From: Ignavibacteria bacterium
GTDB lineage: Bacteria > Bacteroidota > Ignavibacteria > Ignavibacteriales > Ignavibacteriaceae
Assembly (NCBI GenBank): GCA_017302895.1
Contig: JAFLBV010000002.1
Coordinates: 186,001-250,000 of the forward strand
Length of the DNA: 64,000 nt
Direction of reading: 5' to 3'
This document shows positions 1 to 8,751 of this stretch, one piece after another. Both the position numbers and the translations under genes were made by a program. The notes under the pieces were generated by a model. That model was not told the DNA's origin. It saw only the letters and a list, made by a program, of their open reading frames with translations, and did no database searches. Position 1 is the stretch's first letter; every line of letters begins with the position of its first letter.

Positions 1-1
1 T

Positions 2-1198
2 TTCAACTATCCGGTCGGTGATTCAGTTTCCGCTCACGGATGGACCGGTCATAGCGGTTTCCTTACCAACAATATTCTTATTGGTGCCCCAGGGTTGGAA
101 TTCCCCGGCTATTTTGTAACCGGCGGCAACGCTGCATTGGTTAACAACACAGGTCAGGATATCAATAAAACTTTTGATTCGGTTAGTGCCGGAACTGTAT
201 ATGCTTCATTTCTTCTCAAAGTCACCGCTGCACCGATAACCGGTTATTTCTTCCATCTTGGTCGTAATCCTTTTAATACATTCGATTTCAGAGCAAGAGT
301 ATGGGCAAAACCCGAAGGAGCCAATTTTAGACTCGGCATCAGTTTTTCAGGCAATGCTGACACAGTTTTCTCGACAGGAAGTTATTTTATCGACAGTACT
401 TATCTTGTAGTCGTTAAATACAAAGTTGAAGCTGCTGCTGACGATTCAGTAAGTCTTTATGTTTTCAAACCAGGCGATAACTTTACTGTAGAACCGGCAG
501 TTCCAACTGCAGGACCAAAAAGTACAACCGGTGGCGATATATCACCGGGTGCTGTTGCTCTTAGACAATATAATGCAGCTCAAAGATACACCGTTGACAA
601 TATTCTTGTTTCAACAAGCTGGATGCTCAATGTAGTACCTGTAGAATTTACCACATTCTCTGCCACTGCTCAGAATGGAAAAGTAAATCTCGTATGGGAA
701 ACTGCTTCAGAAACCAACAACAAAGGTTTTGAAGTTCAGAGAAGTCTTGACAATCAGAACTTCAGTAATGTAGGATATGTAACCGGAAAAGGTACAACAA
801 CCGAAACTTCCAGCTATAATTTCACAGATGATTTCGCTGTTTCAGGTAAAGTTTATTACAGATTGAAACAAATCGATTTTGACGGAACTTCCGCTTTCTC
901 GAACACAATCGAAGTTGAATCGAACATGATTACCGGATTTGAATTATTCCAGAACTATCCAAACCCGTTCAACCCTTCAACCAGCATCAACTTTACCGTT
1001 TCTGAATCAGGTTTGGCAACATTGAAAATCTTCAGCGTTACAGGTGAAGAAGTTGCAAATCTCTTCAGTCAGTCAGTTGAAAAAGGAACTGTTTACACTG
1101 TTAATTTCAACGCAGCAAACCTGAACTCAGGTGTTTACTTTGCTCAGTTGTCACAAGGTAACAATGTTAAAAACATCAAATTGATCCTGAATAAATAA
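2..1198 (+). CDS. C-terminal part of a secreted T9SS cargo protein (5' end outside window)
   Basis: The reading frame is open to the left edge, so the first in-frame start-like codon (TTG at 95) is unlikely to be the true start. The visible protein is rich in Thr, Ser, Asn and aromatic residues, as secreted beta-sandwich proteins are. About 180 residues before the end comes a segment (VNLVWETASETNNKGFEVQR) typical of the domain that precedes sorting signals in Ignavibacteria-like proteins. The last 85 or so residues are a type A T9SS sorting domain with FQNYPNPFNPST and a GVYFAQL strand. In this family the domain targets the protein through the T9SS to the surface, where it is usually removed. 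The N-terminal part was not recognised, so the activity is unknown. Confidence 0.85.
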   Translation, partial: FNYPVGDSVSAHGWTGHSGFLTNNILIGAPGLEFPGYFVTGGNAALVNNTGQDINKTFDSVSAGTVYASFLLKVTAAPITGYFFHLGRNPFNTFDFRARVWAKPEGANFRLGISFSGNADTVFSTGSYFIDSTYLVVVKYKVEAAADDSVSLYVFKPGDNFTVEPAVPTAGPKSTTGGDISPGAVALRQYNAAQRYTVDNILVSTSWMLNVVPVEFTTFSATAQNGKVNLVWETASETNNKGFEVQRSLDNQNFSNVGYVTGKGTTTETSSYNFTDDFAVSGKVYYRLKQIDFDGTSAFSNTIEVESNMITGFELFQNYPNPFNPSTSINFTVSESGLATLKIFSVTGEEVANLFSQSVEKGTVYTVNFNAANLNSGVYFAQLSQGNNVKNIKLILNK

Positions 1199-1220
1199 GC
1201 TTATTAGTCAGATTATTTGG

Positions 1221-1257
1221 AAAGCGAATAACCTTTTGGTTATTCGCTTTTTTATTT
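1221..1257 (+). terminator. Rho-independent terminator after the T9SS cargo gene
   Basis: A perfect 13-bp inverted repeat (AAAGCGAATAACC with its complement) closes a TTTT loop and is followed by a T-rich tail. It lies 22 nt after the stop codon and separates the secreted-protein gene from ssb. Confidence 0.9.
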
Positions 1258-1302
1258 TAATTTTAGTATTGTAATTAATTTAATCTTTTAAATGGAGGAA
1301 TT

Positions 1303-1749
1303 GTGGCACTATCACTAAACAAGGTAATGCTTGTCGGCAATCTCGGGAGAGATGTTGAAACAAGATTTTCGAATGATAACAGTCTGACCATATCCTCGTT
1401 CACCATGGCGACGAGTAGAAGTACAAAAGGAAAAGACAGCAACTGGATTAATGAATCAACATGGCACAATGTTGTGGCTTTCAATCTTAATGATAAAGTT
1501 CTCGAAGGTCTGCGAAAGGGAGTCCGTGTCTTTGTTGAAGGAAGAATCCAGATCAGAGAATACACAAAACAGGATAATACACCGGCAAAGGTGTACGAAA
1601 TTGTGGCTGAAAAAGTTCAGTTTGTAGATAAAAAACAGGATGATGGCAGTTCACCATTCGAAGCATACGGTGGTGGTCAAAAATCTGAAAACACAGGAGC
1701 GTCTGAACCTGAGGCAGGTAAAAAAGTTGACGATGATCTTCCTTTTTAG
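1303..1749 (+). CDS. ssb: Single-stranded DNA-binding protein
   Basis: The product binds single-stranded DNA during replication, repair and recombination. The 148 residues show an OB fold over about residues 1-110, starting with the typical LNKVMLVGNLGRDVE, then a short linker and the acidic tail DDDLPF. In SSB proteins that tail docks partner enzymes. The start is GTG with a GGAGG ribosome binding site 4 nt upstream. The gene follows a strong terminator, so it probably has its own promoter in the AT-rich 45 bases before it. The next gene starts 18 nt downstream on the same strand. Confidence 0.95.
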   Translation: MALSLNKVMLVGNLGRDVETRFSNDNSLTISSFTMATSRSTKGKDSNWINESTWHNVVAFNLNDKVLEGLRKGVRVFVEGRIQIREYTKQDNTPAKVYEIVAEKVQFVDKKQDDGSSPFEAYGGGQKSENTGASEPEAGKKVDDDLPF

Positions 1750-1767
1750 TCAAATACGAGAACCTTT

Positions 1768-3048
1768 GTGCCAACCGAGCTGATTCTTCTCCTGGGCTTG
1801 CTTGGTTGCTTTATCGTGTCAGCACTGTTCAGTGGATCAGAGGTAGCCTTATTCGGAACTGATAAATCGTTATTAAAGAGGGGATTCCACAAGAACCCCC
1901 TCTTGTTGCGATATGCACTGTTTTTAGTGGAAAACCCAAAGCGACTGCTGGTTACCATTCTCTTGGGGAATAACCTGGTCAATACTCTTGCTTCCATCCT
2001 TGCGGTTGCAATAACTGTTATAGTTGCGGGTAAATTCTCGGTTGATCTCGAATCTGCTCTTACTGTTCAGATCGCAACTGTGACTATACTGGTGTTGCTT
2101 TTTGGCGAGATAACACCGAAAGTATTCGCCACCCATAATCCCATCGGTTTTCTGAAAATTGCTCTGGTACCTTTATACTGGGTCAGTCTTGTACTTTATC
2201 CTGCGTCCGAACTGATCAATGAGTTTATTAATTTTGCCTTCCAAAGGTTCAAGTTAAATAAATCCAAGCTTGCTATCAACCAGGATGATATCTCCCAACT
2301 CGCAGATATAGGACACAAAGCCGGTACTCTTGCCGAAAAAGAACATGAGATAATAAAGGGACTTGTCTCTTATATAAATGTTTCCGTTAAGCAGGTAATG
2401 AGACCCAGGGTGGATATAGTTGCAGTTCCTCAAAATTCTTCCCTGGATGAAGTGGCAAAACTCATTCTCGAAGCAGGTCACAGCCGGATACCGGTTTACA
2501 AGGATGATCTGGATAAGATAACCGGGATTCTTTATGCAAAAGATTTGTTACCACTGATTAAAAACACCATGATCAGAAACAAATTGGCTTTTACACCCAC
2601 AAAACTCGCGCGTCCGGTAATGTTTGTACCTGAAACAAAATTAATCAGCGAATTGATGCAGGAATTCCAGGAAAAAAAACTTCACATGGCAATCGTCATT
2701 GATGAGTATGGTGGAACATCGGGTCTCATCACTCTGGAAGATATTCTCGAAGAGATACTCGGTGATATAAGGGATGAATACGATAAAGAGGAACCGACTA
2801 TTAAAAAACTCGGACTCAATCTCTATGAAGTAAGCGGGGAACTGACCATTGGCGAACTTGAAGAATTGTTGCAGGTGGAATTCGGTGAAATATCTCCGGA
2901 TATTCAAACTATAAGTGGTTTGATATTTGAAAGTGCCGGAAAGATTCCTGAAGCCGGTTTTTCAATACTCATTGGTCCCGTCCAATTCAAGGTTACCGGA
3001 GTTGAAAGAAACAGACTTCGCAAAATTTTAGTACGGCGTCAGCAGTGA
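1768..3048 (+). CDS. CorC/HlyC (CNNM-type) membrane protein with CBS domains
   Basis: This 426-residue protein has a DUF21 (CNNM) membrane domain over about residues 5-190, a CBS pair over about residues 205-330 (first motif VMRPRVDIVAVP) and a C-terminal CorC_HlyC domain. Family members are linked to magnesium or cobalt efflux and resistance; the old name haemolysin is misleading. The segment IVIDEYGGTSGLITLEDILE is the classic second CBS signature. Translation starts at GTG. The stop overlaps the next GTG start by four bases (GTGA), which suggests coupled translation. The ion transported cannot be read from the sequence. Confidence 0.9.
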   Translation: MPTELILLLGLLGCFIVSALFSGSEVALFGTDKSLLKRGFHKNPLLLRYALFLVENPKRLLVTILLGNNLVNTLASILAVAITVIVAGKFSVDLESALTVQIATVTILVLLFGEITPKVFATHNPIGFLKIALVPLYWVSLVLYPASELINEFINFAFQRFKLNKSKLAINQDDISQLADIGHKAGTLAEKEHEIIKGLVSYINVSVKQVMRPRVDIVAVPQNSSLDEVAKLILEAGHSRIPVYKDDLDKITGILYAKDLLPLIKNTMIRNKLAFTPTKLARPVMFVPETKLISELMQEFQEKKLHMAIVIDEYGGTSGLITLEDILEEILGDIRDEYDKEEPTIKKLGLNLYEVSGELTIGELEELLQVEFGEISPDIQTISGLIFESAGKIPEAGFSILIGPVQFKVTGVERNRLRKILVRRQQ

Positions 3049-3458
3049 AACCAGGATGTTTTCTTAAATCTTTGATTATTGGAACTATCCTTTTGGGTGC
3101 CATCATCTATATCATTTCGACCAAAGGGCAGGAATGGATAATAAATCCAGTGAAAGAAACACTGGTGGCGAATGCTTTTGAATCACTGCCGGCGGAGTTT
3201 AAGAAAATAAAGGATTCGAAAGAAAAATTGGTAATCGTCCAAAAACTCGACAGCCTGATTAATTTGGTCAAATCGGATTCCGTTTCGGCAACAATCAGCT
3301 TCACACGGCTGGAAAAGTTTCTGGAGCAATTGGCTACCTATTCACAAGACAGTGTACTTTCCAGGTCGGAAATGGAATTTCTAAAAAAACTCAGCGATGA
3401 TATAGTTTCAACAAAAAAACGGAATTTAATCGAATTTGAAAAAGATACGGTGAAGTGA
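3045..3458 (+). CDS. Small membrane-anchored protein of unknown function
   Basis: I do not recognise this 137-residue protein. It begins with a short N terminus and one hydrophobic segment at about residues 8-25 (FLKSLIIGTILLGAIIYII), probably an inner-membrane anchor. The rest is a charged, probably helical region of about 110 residues. It overlaps the CorC-like gene by 4 nt and the MlaD-like gene by 4 nt, so the three are almost certainly co-translated. The arrangement suggests a job in the envelope alongside the MCE protein, but that is inference from position only. Confidence 0.75.
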   Translation: MKPGCFLKSLIIGTILLGAIIYIISTKGQEWIINPVKETLVANAFESLPAEFKKIKDSKEKLVIVQKLDSLINLVKSDSVSATISFTRLEKFLEQLATYSQDSVLSRSEMEFLKKLSDDIVSTKKRNLIEFEKDTVK

Positions 3459-4393
3459 TGAATCAACAGCATAAAATGGAAATAAAAGTCGGTTTAACGG
3501 TAATAATTGGTCTCCTTGTCCTTATTTGGGTGATCGGATGGGCAAAGAATTTAAGTGTGGTCGACAAGGACAAAAAGGTTAAGGTATTGTTTGGAAATGT
3601 ATCGGGACTTGAAATTGGCGACAATGTAACGGTTAACGGTGTCCGTAAAGGATTTGTTGAAACCATTGTAGTGCAGGATTCGTCAGTGATTGTGGGTCTT
3701 TCGTTGGACAACGATGTTCAGTTGCCGGAAGGATCGAAGTTTTATGTTACCATGCTCGATCTTATGGGGGGCAAGAAGGTGGAAATAAAACCGGGCTCCA
3801 AAAAGATACCTCTGAATCTGGCACTTTTGCAGAAAGGTGAGTTTCAATTTGATGTTCCCGAAGTAATGAATCTCGTTGGAAATATGAGCGGTGATATTCC
3901 TAAAATAATGACGAAGATCGATACTTCCCTAAGTGCAATAAATGCTTATTTGAAGGATGACGATATAAAACGCGACATAAAAACAGGATTGAAAAATTTC
4001 GTGGCACTTGCGGTTGAATTCAGATCAGTCCTTCAGGAGCAAAGAGGTCAAATTGATGTTCTTGTAAAAAACGGAATAAGACTTGCTCAGAATGCTGACT
4101 CGTTAACAATGACGGCTTCCGGTTTCATAAAAGAGAATAAAGATTCTATTGCGAGCAGCATAAAAAATCTTAACAATCTTCTGGCGCAATCAGACAAACT
4201 TGTTTCGAAGCTGAACTCCATTATTGATGAGACAACATCTCAGAAGAACAATCTTGGGAAACTTCTTTATGATGAAAAAAGTTACGACGATTTAAGGGCT
4301 ACTCTTAAAGACGCGAAAGAGCTTCTGCAATTAGTGAAAAAACAACTGAAAAATGAGGGATTGAATGTCAAAGCCAGAATCGATCTTTTCTAA
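3455..4393 (+). CDS. MlaD/MCE-family lipid-transport protein
   Basis: MCE proteins form hexameric rings or tubes that carry lipids across the periplasm, usually with an MlaE/MlaF ABC transporter. The 312 residues start with a single membrane helix (about 12-30), then an MCE domain (about 40-115, VLFGNVSGLEIGDNVTVNG), then a long, probably coiled-coil region. Either GTG at the annotated start or ATG three bases later could be used. No mlaE or mlaF gene is adjacent, so the permease and ATPase must lie elsewhere. The 3' end overlaps the ggt start by 29 nt. Confidence 0.88.
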   Translation: MMNQQHKMEIKVGLTVIIGLLVLIWVIGWAKNLSVVDKDKKVKVLFGNVSGLEIGDNVTVNGVRKGFVETIVVQDSSVIVGLSLDNDVQLPEGSKFYVTMLDLMGGKKVEIKPGSKKIPLNLALLQKGEFQFDVPEVMNLVGNMSGDIPKIMTKIDTSLSAINAYLKDDDIKRDIKTGLKNFVALAVEFRSVLQEQRGQIDVLVKNGIRLAQNADSLTMTASGFIKENKDSIASSIKNLNNLLAQSDKLVSKLNSIIDETTSQKNNLGKLLYDEKSYDDLRATLKDAKELLQLVKKQLKNEGLNVKARIDLF

Positions 4394-6083
4394 GAATTAC
4401 ATTTCTTCCATTTTAGTTTTTTCAATTATCTTTTTTTATGGCTTTACAGGTTACTCCCAAATTCCACAAATTAAAGAGGGAATGGTTGTTTCGGCCGACT
4501 CAATCGCCACAGAAGTTGGGATTCAGATTCTCAGGGAAGGTGGTAATGCAGTCGATGCTGCGGTTGCAACTGGGTTTGCACTTGCGGTAACATACCCCGT
4601 AGCGGGTAATATTGGCGGTGGCGGATTCATGGTTATCAGACTTCAGAGTGGAGAGGAAATTACTCTGGATTACCGGGAAAAAGCTCCTTCGGGGGCAACC
4701 AGGGATATGTATCTTGATAAAGAGGGGAATTTTATCGACTCACTGGCTCAGGAAGGTATTCTCTCCGGCGGTGTTCCGGGAAGTGTTTCAGGACTGCTCA
4801 CCGCCCTCGAAAAATACGGGACCATGAGCAGAGAGATGGTTATTGCGCCCGCTCTCAGACTTGCAAAGGAGGGCTTTAAATTACCCAAGCCTACCGCTGC
4901 CTCATTCAAAAAGTACAACAAAGTTTTCAATAAATTCCCGTCAACTTCTGCAATCTTTACAAAAAATGGTCTCCCATTCGAACCGGGCGAACTGTTTATT
5001 CAGAAAGATCTCGCCGAAACACTTGAACTGATTCTAAGAGAAGGAAAAAATGGATTTTACACGGGTCCTTTAGCAGACCGGATCGTAGCCCACATGAAAA
5101 GAGAATCAGGTTTAATTACCTCTGATGATCTGTTGAACTACGAAACTGTCGTTCGCAAGCCTGTTACAGGTAGCTACAGGGGATATAAGGTGATATCAAT
5201 GCCTCCTCCGAGCTCGGGCGGAGTTGCTCTTATCCAATTGTTGAATATTCTTGAAAATATCGATTTAAAATCGTTAGGTCATTCTTCACCTGAATATGTT
5301 CATTACCTTGTTGAGGCAATGCGCAGGGTCTACGCTGACAGATCTGAATATCTGGGCGATCCCGATTTTTTTAAAGTACCTGTGAAAGATTTGATCAGCA
5401 AGGAGTATGCCAAAAAGCTTTTCTCGCAGATCAAATCCGTTGCAACTCCCTCGGAAGAGGTAAAACCGGGACTCGAAACCCCGAAAGAAAGCATGGAAAC
5501 CACTCACTACTCAGTCCTGGACCGGTGGGGGAATGCGGTCAGTGTTACAACCACCATCAATTCAGGATACGGTTCAAAACTTGTTATAGACGGTACCGGT
5601 TTTTTCCTGAATAATGAAATGGATGATTTTTCTGCAAAACCTGGGGTTCCGAACCAGTTTGGTCTGCTGGGAAGCGACGCGAATTCCATCAAACCGGGCA
5701 AAAGGATGCTGTCATCGATGACCCCTACAATTTTACTTAAGGAGAATACTCCTGTCTTGATCGTCGGTTCCCCGGGTGGTTCGACGATTATTACCTCTGT
5801 CCTTCAGGTTATTCTCAATGTGGTTGATTTTGGCAACGATATCAGGAACGCAGTTGATCTGCCCCGTATTCACCATCAGTGGTACCCTGATGTGGTTTCA
5901 ATTGAAGAAGATGTCTTTTCCACCGAAACCCGCGATATTTTTGAGAAAAAAGGCTACAAAGTGAAGGATATACCGCAACTTGGACTCATTGAAGCCATAT
6001 CTATTGATAACAAAACCGGGGAGGTTTCCGGAGCCTCCGACAGAAGGGGAGTGGGTCTGGCACGAGGGGAGGGTCAGAAATGA
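4365..6083 (+). CDS. ggt: Gamma-glutamyltranspeptidase, exported
   Basis: The enzyme hydrolyses or transfers the gamma-glutamyl group of glutathione and related peptides outside the cytoplasm. The 572-residue precursor has a signal peptide or anchor at about residues 12-32 and the family signature GGNAVDAAVATGFAL. It self-cleaves into two subunits; the predicted nucleophile is Thr379, first residue of TTHYSVLDRWGNAVS. Downstream GSPGGSTI is also typical. The length matches bacterial homologues. The start overlaps the MlaD-like gene and the stop overlaps acpS by four bases (ATGA). Confidence 0.95.
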   Translation: MSKPESIFSKNYISSILVFSIIFFYGFTGYSQIPQIKEGMVVSADSIATEVGIQILREGGNAVDAAVATGFALAVTYPVAGNIGGGGFMVIRLQSGEEITLDYREKAPSGATRDMYLDKEGNFIDSLAQEGILSGGVPGSVSGLLTALEKYGTMSREMVIAPALRLAKEGFKLPKPTAASFKKYNKVFNKFPSTSAIFTKNGLPFEPGELFIQKDLAETLELILREGKNGFYTGPLADRIVAHMKRESGLITSDDLLNYETVVRKPVTGSYRGYKVISMPPPSSGGVALIQLLNILENIDLKSLGHSSPEYVHYLVEAMRRVYADRSEYLGDPDFFKVPVKDLISKEYAKKLFSQIKSVATPSEEVKPGLETPKESMETTHYSVLDRWGNAVSVTTTINSGYGSKLVIDGTGFFLNNEMDDFSAKPGVPNQFGLLGSDANSIKPGKRMLSSMTPTILLKENTPVLIVGSPGGSTIITSVLQVILNVVDFGNDIRNAVDLPRIHHQWYPDVVSIEEDVFSTETRDIFEKKGYKVKDIPQLGLIEAISIDNKTGEVSGASDRRGVGLARGEGQK

Positions 6084-6454
6084 TAGTAGGAACAGGAGTG
6101 GATATCATAGAGATCGACAGGATTCGAAAATCCATCGAAAAATTTGGAGACCGGTTTCTAAATAAAATTTACACCAAAACCGAAATTGAATTCTGTTCGA
6201 GCAAAGCCGATAAATACAGAAGATATGCTGCACGATTTGCGATTAAAGAAGCAGTCTATAAAGCTGTCATGAAATATGATGCCACAATTGCATGGCTTGA
6301 CATCTCAGTGCAAAATGACGGTGATGGGGCCCCTGTACTGGAGGAACTTTCGAAAATCACTGCCATAAAACAAGCCGGCATTCGGATACATATATCACTA
6401 AGTCATTGTAATACATTTGCTGTAGCCACTGCAATCGCAGAAAAAGAACTATAA
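6080..6454 (+). CDS. acpS: Holo-[acyl-carrier-protein] synthase
   Basis: AcpS moves the 4'-phosphopantetheine arm from coenzyme A to apo acyl carrier protein, which switches on fatty-acid synthesis. The 124 residues match the short AcpS type, with the Mg-binding GVDIIEIDRI near the N terminus, RFAIKEAVYKA (second metal ligand) around residue 55, and the terminal ISLSHCNTFAVATAI strand. Length and motifs are complete. The start overlaps the ggt stop. A hairpin follows about 20 nt after the stop, before the HNH gene. Confidence 0.95.
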   Translation: MIVGTGVDIIEIDRIRKSIEKFGDRFLNKIYTKTEIEFCSSKADKYRRYAARFAIKEAVYKAVMKYDATIAWLDISVQNDGDGAPVLEELSKITAIKQAGIRIHISLSHCNTFAVATAIAEKEL

Positions 6455-6472
6455 TCAAACTTCTTAGAGGTT

Positions 6473-6502
6473 TTTCTTGTTTCAGTATAAACAAGAAAGG
6501 AG
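6473..6502 (+). promoter_or_regulatory. Hairpin directly abutting a strong Shine-Dalgarno
   Basis: TTTCTTGTTT and AAACAAGAAA form a perfect 10-bp stem around a CAGTAT loop. The 3' arm runs into AAAGGAG, the best ribosome binding site in this region. No T-run follows, so it is not an ordinary intrinsic terminator for acpS. It could hide the ribosome binding site of the HNH gene or protect a processed mRNA end. Both ideas are inference. Confidence 0.5.
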
Positions 6503-6613
6503 CAACAATTCAGCTTCCAGAAAAATCAATCCGTTTTACACAATACCTTTGTACTTGTTCTAAATCAGAGTTATGAACCTCTTTCTGTTTGTTCAGTTCG
6601 CCGCGCTTTTGAT
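6491..6613 (+). other. In-frame 5' extension of the HNH gene without a usable start codon
   Basis: The frame of the HNH gene stays open upstream of its first ATG to a TAA at 6488. The last 22 codons encode VLVLNQSYEPLSVCSVRR, which is the typical N terminus of this HNH family. The extension holds no ATG, GTG, TTG, CTG, ATT, ATC or ATA codon in frame. An ATT at 6508, 5 nt after AAAGGAG, lies one frame away. Removing one A from the run at 6521-6525 would join it to the HNH frame. Confidence 0.7.
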
Positions 6614-7042
6614 ATGATTTATCTGGGTAAGGCCGAGTTGGTACTTGCTGACAAAGAGAGGACTATAAAAAGTGTCAGGAAGAATTATCCCTTCCCCGTA
6701 GTAATCAGACTTAGGAAATATGTGCATATCCCTTATAAACAGGTAATCCTCACCCGAAAGAACATTCTCAGACGCGATGGTCACAAATGCGTCTATTGTG
6801 GAAAATCTGATGTTGTCCTCACTATTGACCATATTATCCCTAAATCGAGAGGTGGAGAAGACTCTTGGGAAAATCTGATTTCAGCCTGCCCAAAATGCAA
6901 CAGCAAGAAAGGTGATCGTACTCCGTCTGAAGCAGGAATGCCGCTACACTTCCAGCCTTATGCTCCTAATAACATGTTTTTTATTAAATTTACAGTCGGT
7001 ATTTTAGATAATCGCTGGAAACCATACCTTTTCACTAACTGA
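6614..7042 (+). CDS. HNH endonuclease family protein, N terminus uncertain
   Basis: The protein carries a zinc-ribbon HNH domain: CVYCG, then DHIIPKSRGG with the catalytic His, then NLISACPKCNSKKG. This subfamily is a widespread, mostly uncharacterised stand-alone HNH nuclease of about 165-180 residues, often encoded among housekeeping genes. From the first ATG it is only 142 residues. The missing part of the N terminus is encoded just upstream but lacks a start codon (see the separate entry), so the gene may be frameshifted, use a non-standard start, or be truncated. It is followed after 8 nt by trpS. Confidence 0.8.
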   Translation: MIYLGKAELVLADKERTIKSVRKNYPFPVVIRLRKYVHIPYKQVILTRKNILRRDGHKCVYCGKSDVVLTIDHIIPKSRGGEDSWENLISACPKCNSKKGDRTPSEAGMPLHFQPYAPNNMFFIKFTVGILDNRWKPYLFTN

Positions 7043-7050
7043 ATTAATCA

Positions 7051-8031
7051 ATGCAGAAAAAACGAATTTTAAGCGGGATGCGTCCAACTGGAAAGCTTCA
7101 TCTCGGACATTACACCGGAGCCCTGGAAAACTGGATAAAACTACAGGATGAATACGAAAGTTACCATCTAATTGCAGATTACCATGTACTGACCACAAAT
7201 CTGGACTCATCAAATATTTATAATGACACGATTGATATGGTCATCGACTGGCTGGCTGTCGGGTTGGATCCCGATAAAGTAAAAATGTTCAGACAATCGC
7301 AGATAAAGGAACATGCAGAGCTGTTTTTGATTTTCTCGATGCTCATCACTGCAAACAGACTTGAGAGAAATCCTTCATTGAAAGACCAGGTTAGAGACCT
7401 CAATATTCAACAAATAGTATATGGACACCTGGGATACCCTGTATTGCAGGCAGCAGATATCCTGATTTACAAGGGCGCTGTTGTTCCTGTGGGTGAAGAT
7501 CAGGTTCCGCATGTTGAGATCACTCGTGAAATCGCCCGCCGGTTTAACAATCAGTACGGCGATGTTTTCCCTGAGCCCGAGCCTCTTCTTACCGTGTTTT
7601 CCCGGTTGGCAGGCTTGGATGGTGAAGCTAAAATGAGCAAGTCGCTTGGTAATACCATACTTCTTTCGGATGAACCTGAAACTGTAAAACTAAAACTTAA
7701 AAAAGCCGTTACAGATGTCCTTAAGGTAAGACGAAATGATCCGGGCAGACCTGAAGTCTGTGTTGTGTTTTCATACCATAAAAAATTCAATCCCGCTGAA
7801 GTTGAAGAAATTGAAGCAGGTTGCAGAAGTGGTGCGCTTGGATGTGTCGACTGTAAACTTAATTGTGCTTCAAAGATATCAAAATTCCTCGAGCCTGTGC
7901 TTGAAAAAAGAAAAACTTACGAGAACAACATCTCACTTGTACTCGATATAATTGCTGATGGTGAAAAAAGTGCAAAAACAGTTGCTAACGAAACTATGAC
8001 AGCAGTTAGAAAAAACATGAATCTCGGCTAA
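7051..8031 (+). CDS. trpS: Tryptophan-tRNA ligase
   Basis: A class I aminoacyl-tRNA synthetase that charges tRNA-Trp. The 326 residues contain the HIGH-type motif HLGH near residue 17 (GMRPTGKLHLGHYTGA) and the KMSKS loop near residue 194 (GEAKMSKSLGN). The sequence resembles the bacterial form with GCVDCK in the C-terminal half. Length is normal. The stop TAA is immediately followed by the ATG of scpA, with no gap. Confidence 0.96.
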   Translation: MQKKRILSGMRPTGKLHLGHYTGALENWIKLQDEYESYHLIADYHVLTTNLDSSNIYNDTIDMVIDWLAVGLDPDKVKMFRQSQIKEHAELFLIFSMLITANRLERNPSLKDQVRDLNIQQIVYGHLGYPVLQAADILIYKGAVVPVGEDQVPHVEITREIARRFNNQYGDVFPEPEPLLTVFSRLAGLDGEAKMSKSLGNTILLSDEPETVKLKLKKAVTDVLKVRRNDPGRPEVCVVFSYHKKFNPAEVEEIEAGCRSGALGCVDCKLNCASKISKFLEPVLEKRKTYENNISLVLDIIADGEKSAKTVANETMTAVRKNMNLG

Positions 8032-8751
8032 ATGTTCAAAGTCAAACTTGATTCGTTTGAAGGTCCTCTTGATCTTCTCCTCTTCTTTATCAAAAGGGAT
8101 GAACTGGATATCTATGATATACCAATATCATATATCACCAATGAGTTTCTGAAGTATCTGGAGTTGATTAAAATTCTCGACCTCGAACAGGCAGGTGACT
8201 TCATCCTGCTGGCATCCACGCTGATGCATATCAAAGTGAGGATGCTGCTTCCGAAAGAGATTGACGAAAAGGGGGAGGAAATAGACCCCCGGGCTGATCT
8301 TGTAAAACAACTTTTGGAGTACAAGAGATACAAGGAAATGGCTGACGAATTTGTCTTTTTTGAATCGGAACAACGAAAATTGTTTTTCAGAGGCAATTTC
8401 AATCTGGACGAAAAATCAACTTTTGACGATACCGGGCTTTTATTGAAAAACATAACCGTATTCGATCTTGCGAGGGCATTCCAAAAAATAATGTCCAATC
8501 TGAAACCGGAACCGGTACATCAGATAAAGCGGGTACCTGTAAGCATCGAGGACCAAATGGAGTTTATCAGAAACCAATTACTCCTGGAGAAAAGAGTAAT
8601 TTTTTCGAGAATGGTTACAGGATTAAAGATTAAAATCCAAATCGTCTATACATTCATCGCTTTGCTCGAGATGGTAAAAATGCAGTTGATCGGCATAAAG
8701 GAGTCCGACAATTTTAATGATTTTGAAATATATGAATTAGAAAATGGTTGA
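8032..8751 (+). CDS. scpA: Segregation and condensation protein A
   Basis: ScpA is the kleisin of the SMC-ScpAB condensin complex, bridging the SMC heads and binding ScpB in its middle. The 239 residues start with the characteristic FKVKLDSFEGPLDLLLFFIKR and continue with the helical segment LEQAGDFILLASTLMHIKVRMLLP. The C-terminal winged-helix region (VYTFIALLEMVKMQ) is present. The gene overlaps scpB by 8 nt, the usual pairing. Confidence 0.95.
   Translation: MFKVKLDSFEGPLDLLLFFIKRDELDIYDIPISYITNEFLKYLELIKILDLEQAGDFILLASTLMHIKVRMLLPKEIDEKGEEIDPRADLVKQLLEYKRYKEMADEFVFFESEQRKLFFRGNFNLDEKSTFDDTGLLLKNITVFDLARAFQKIMSNLKPEPVHQIKRVPVSIEDQMEFIRNQLLLEKRVIFSRMVTGLKIKIQIVYTFIALLEMVKMQLIGIKESDNFNDFEIYELENG

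Noticed and set aside
6614..7042. HNH nuclease as part of a restriction or homing system
   Set aside because: No methylase, intron or intein signs surround it, and this stand-alone HNH type is a common chromosomal gene.
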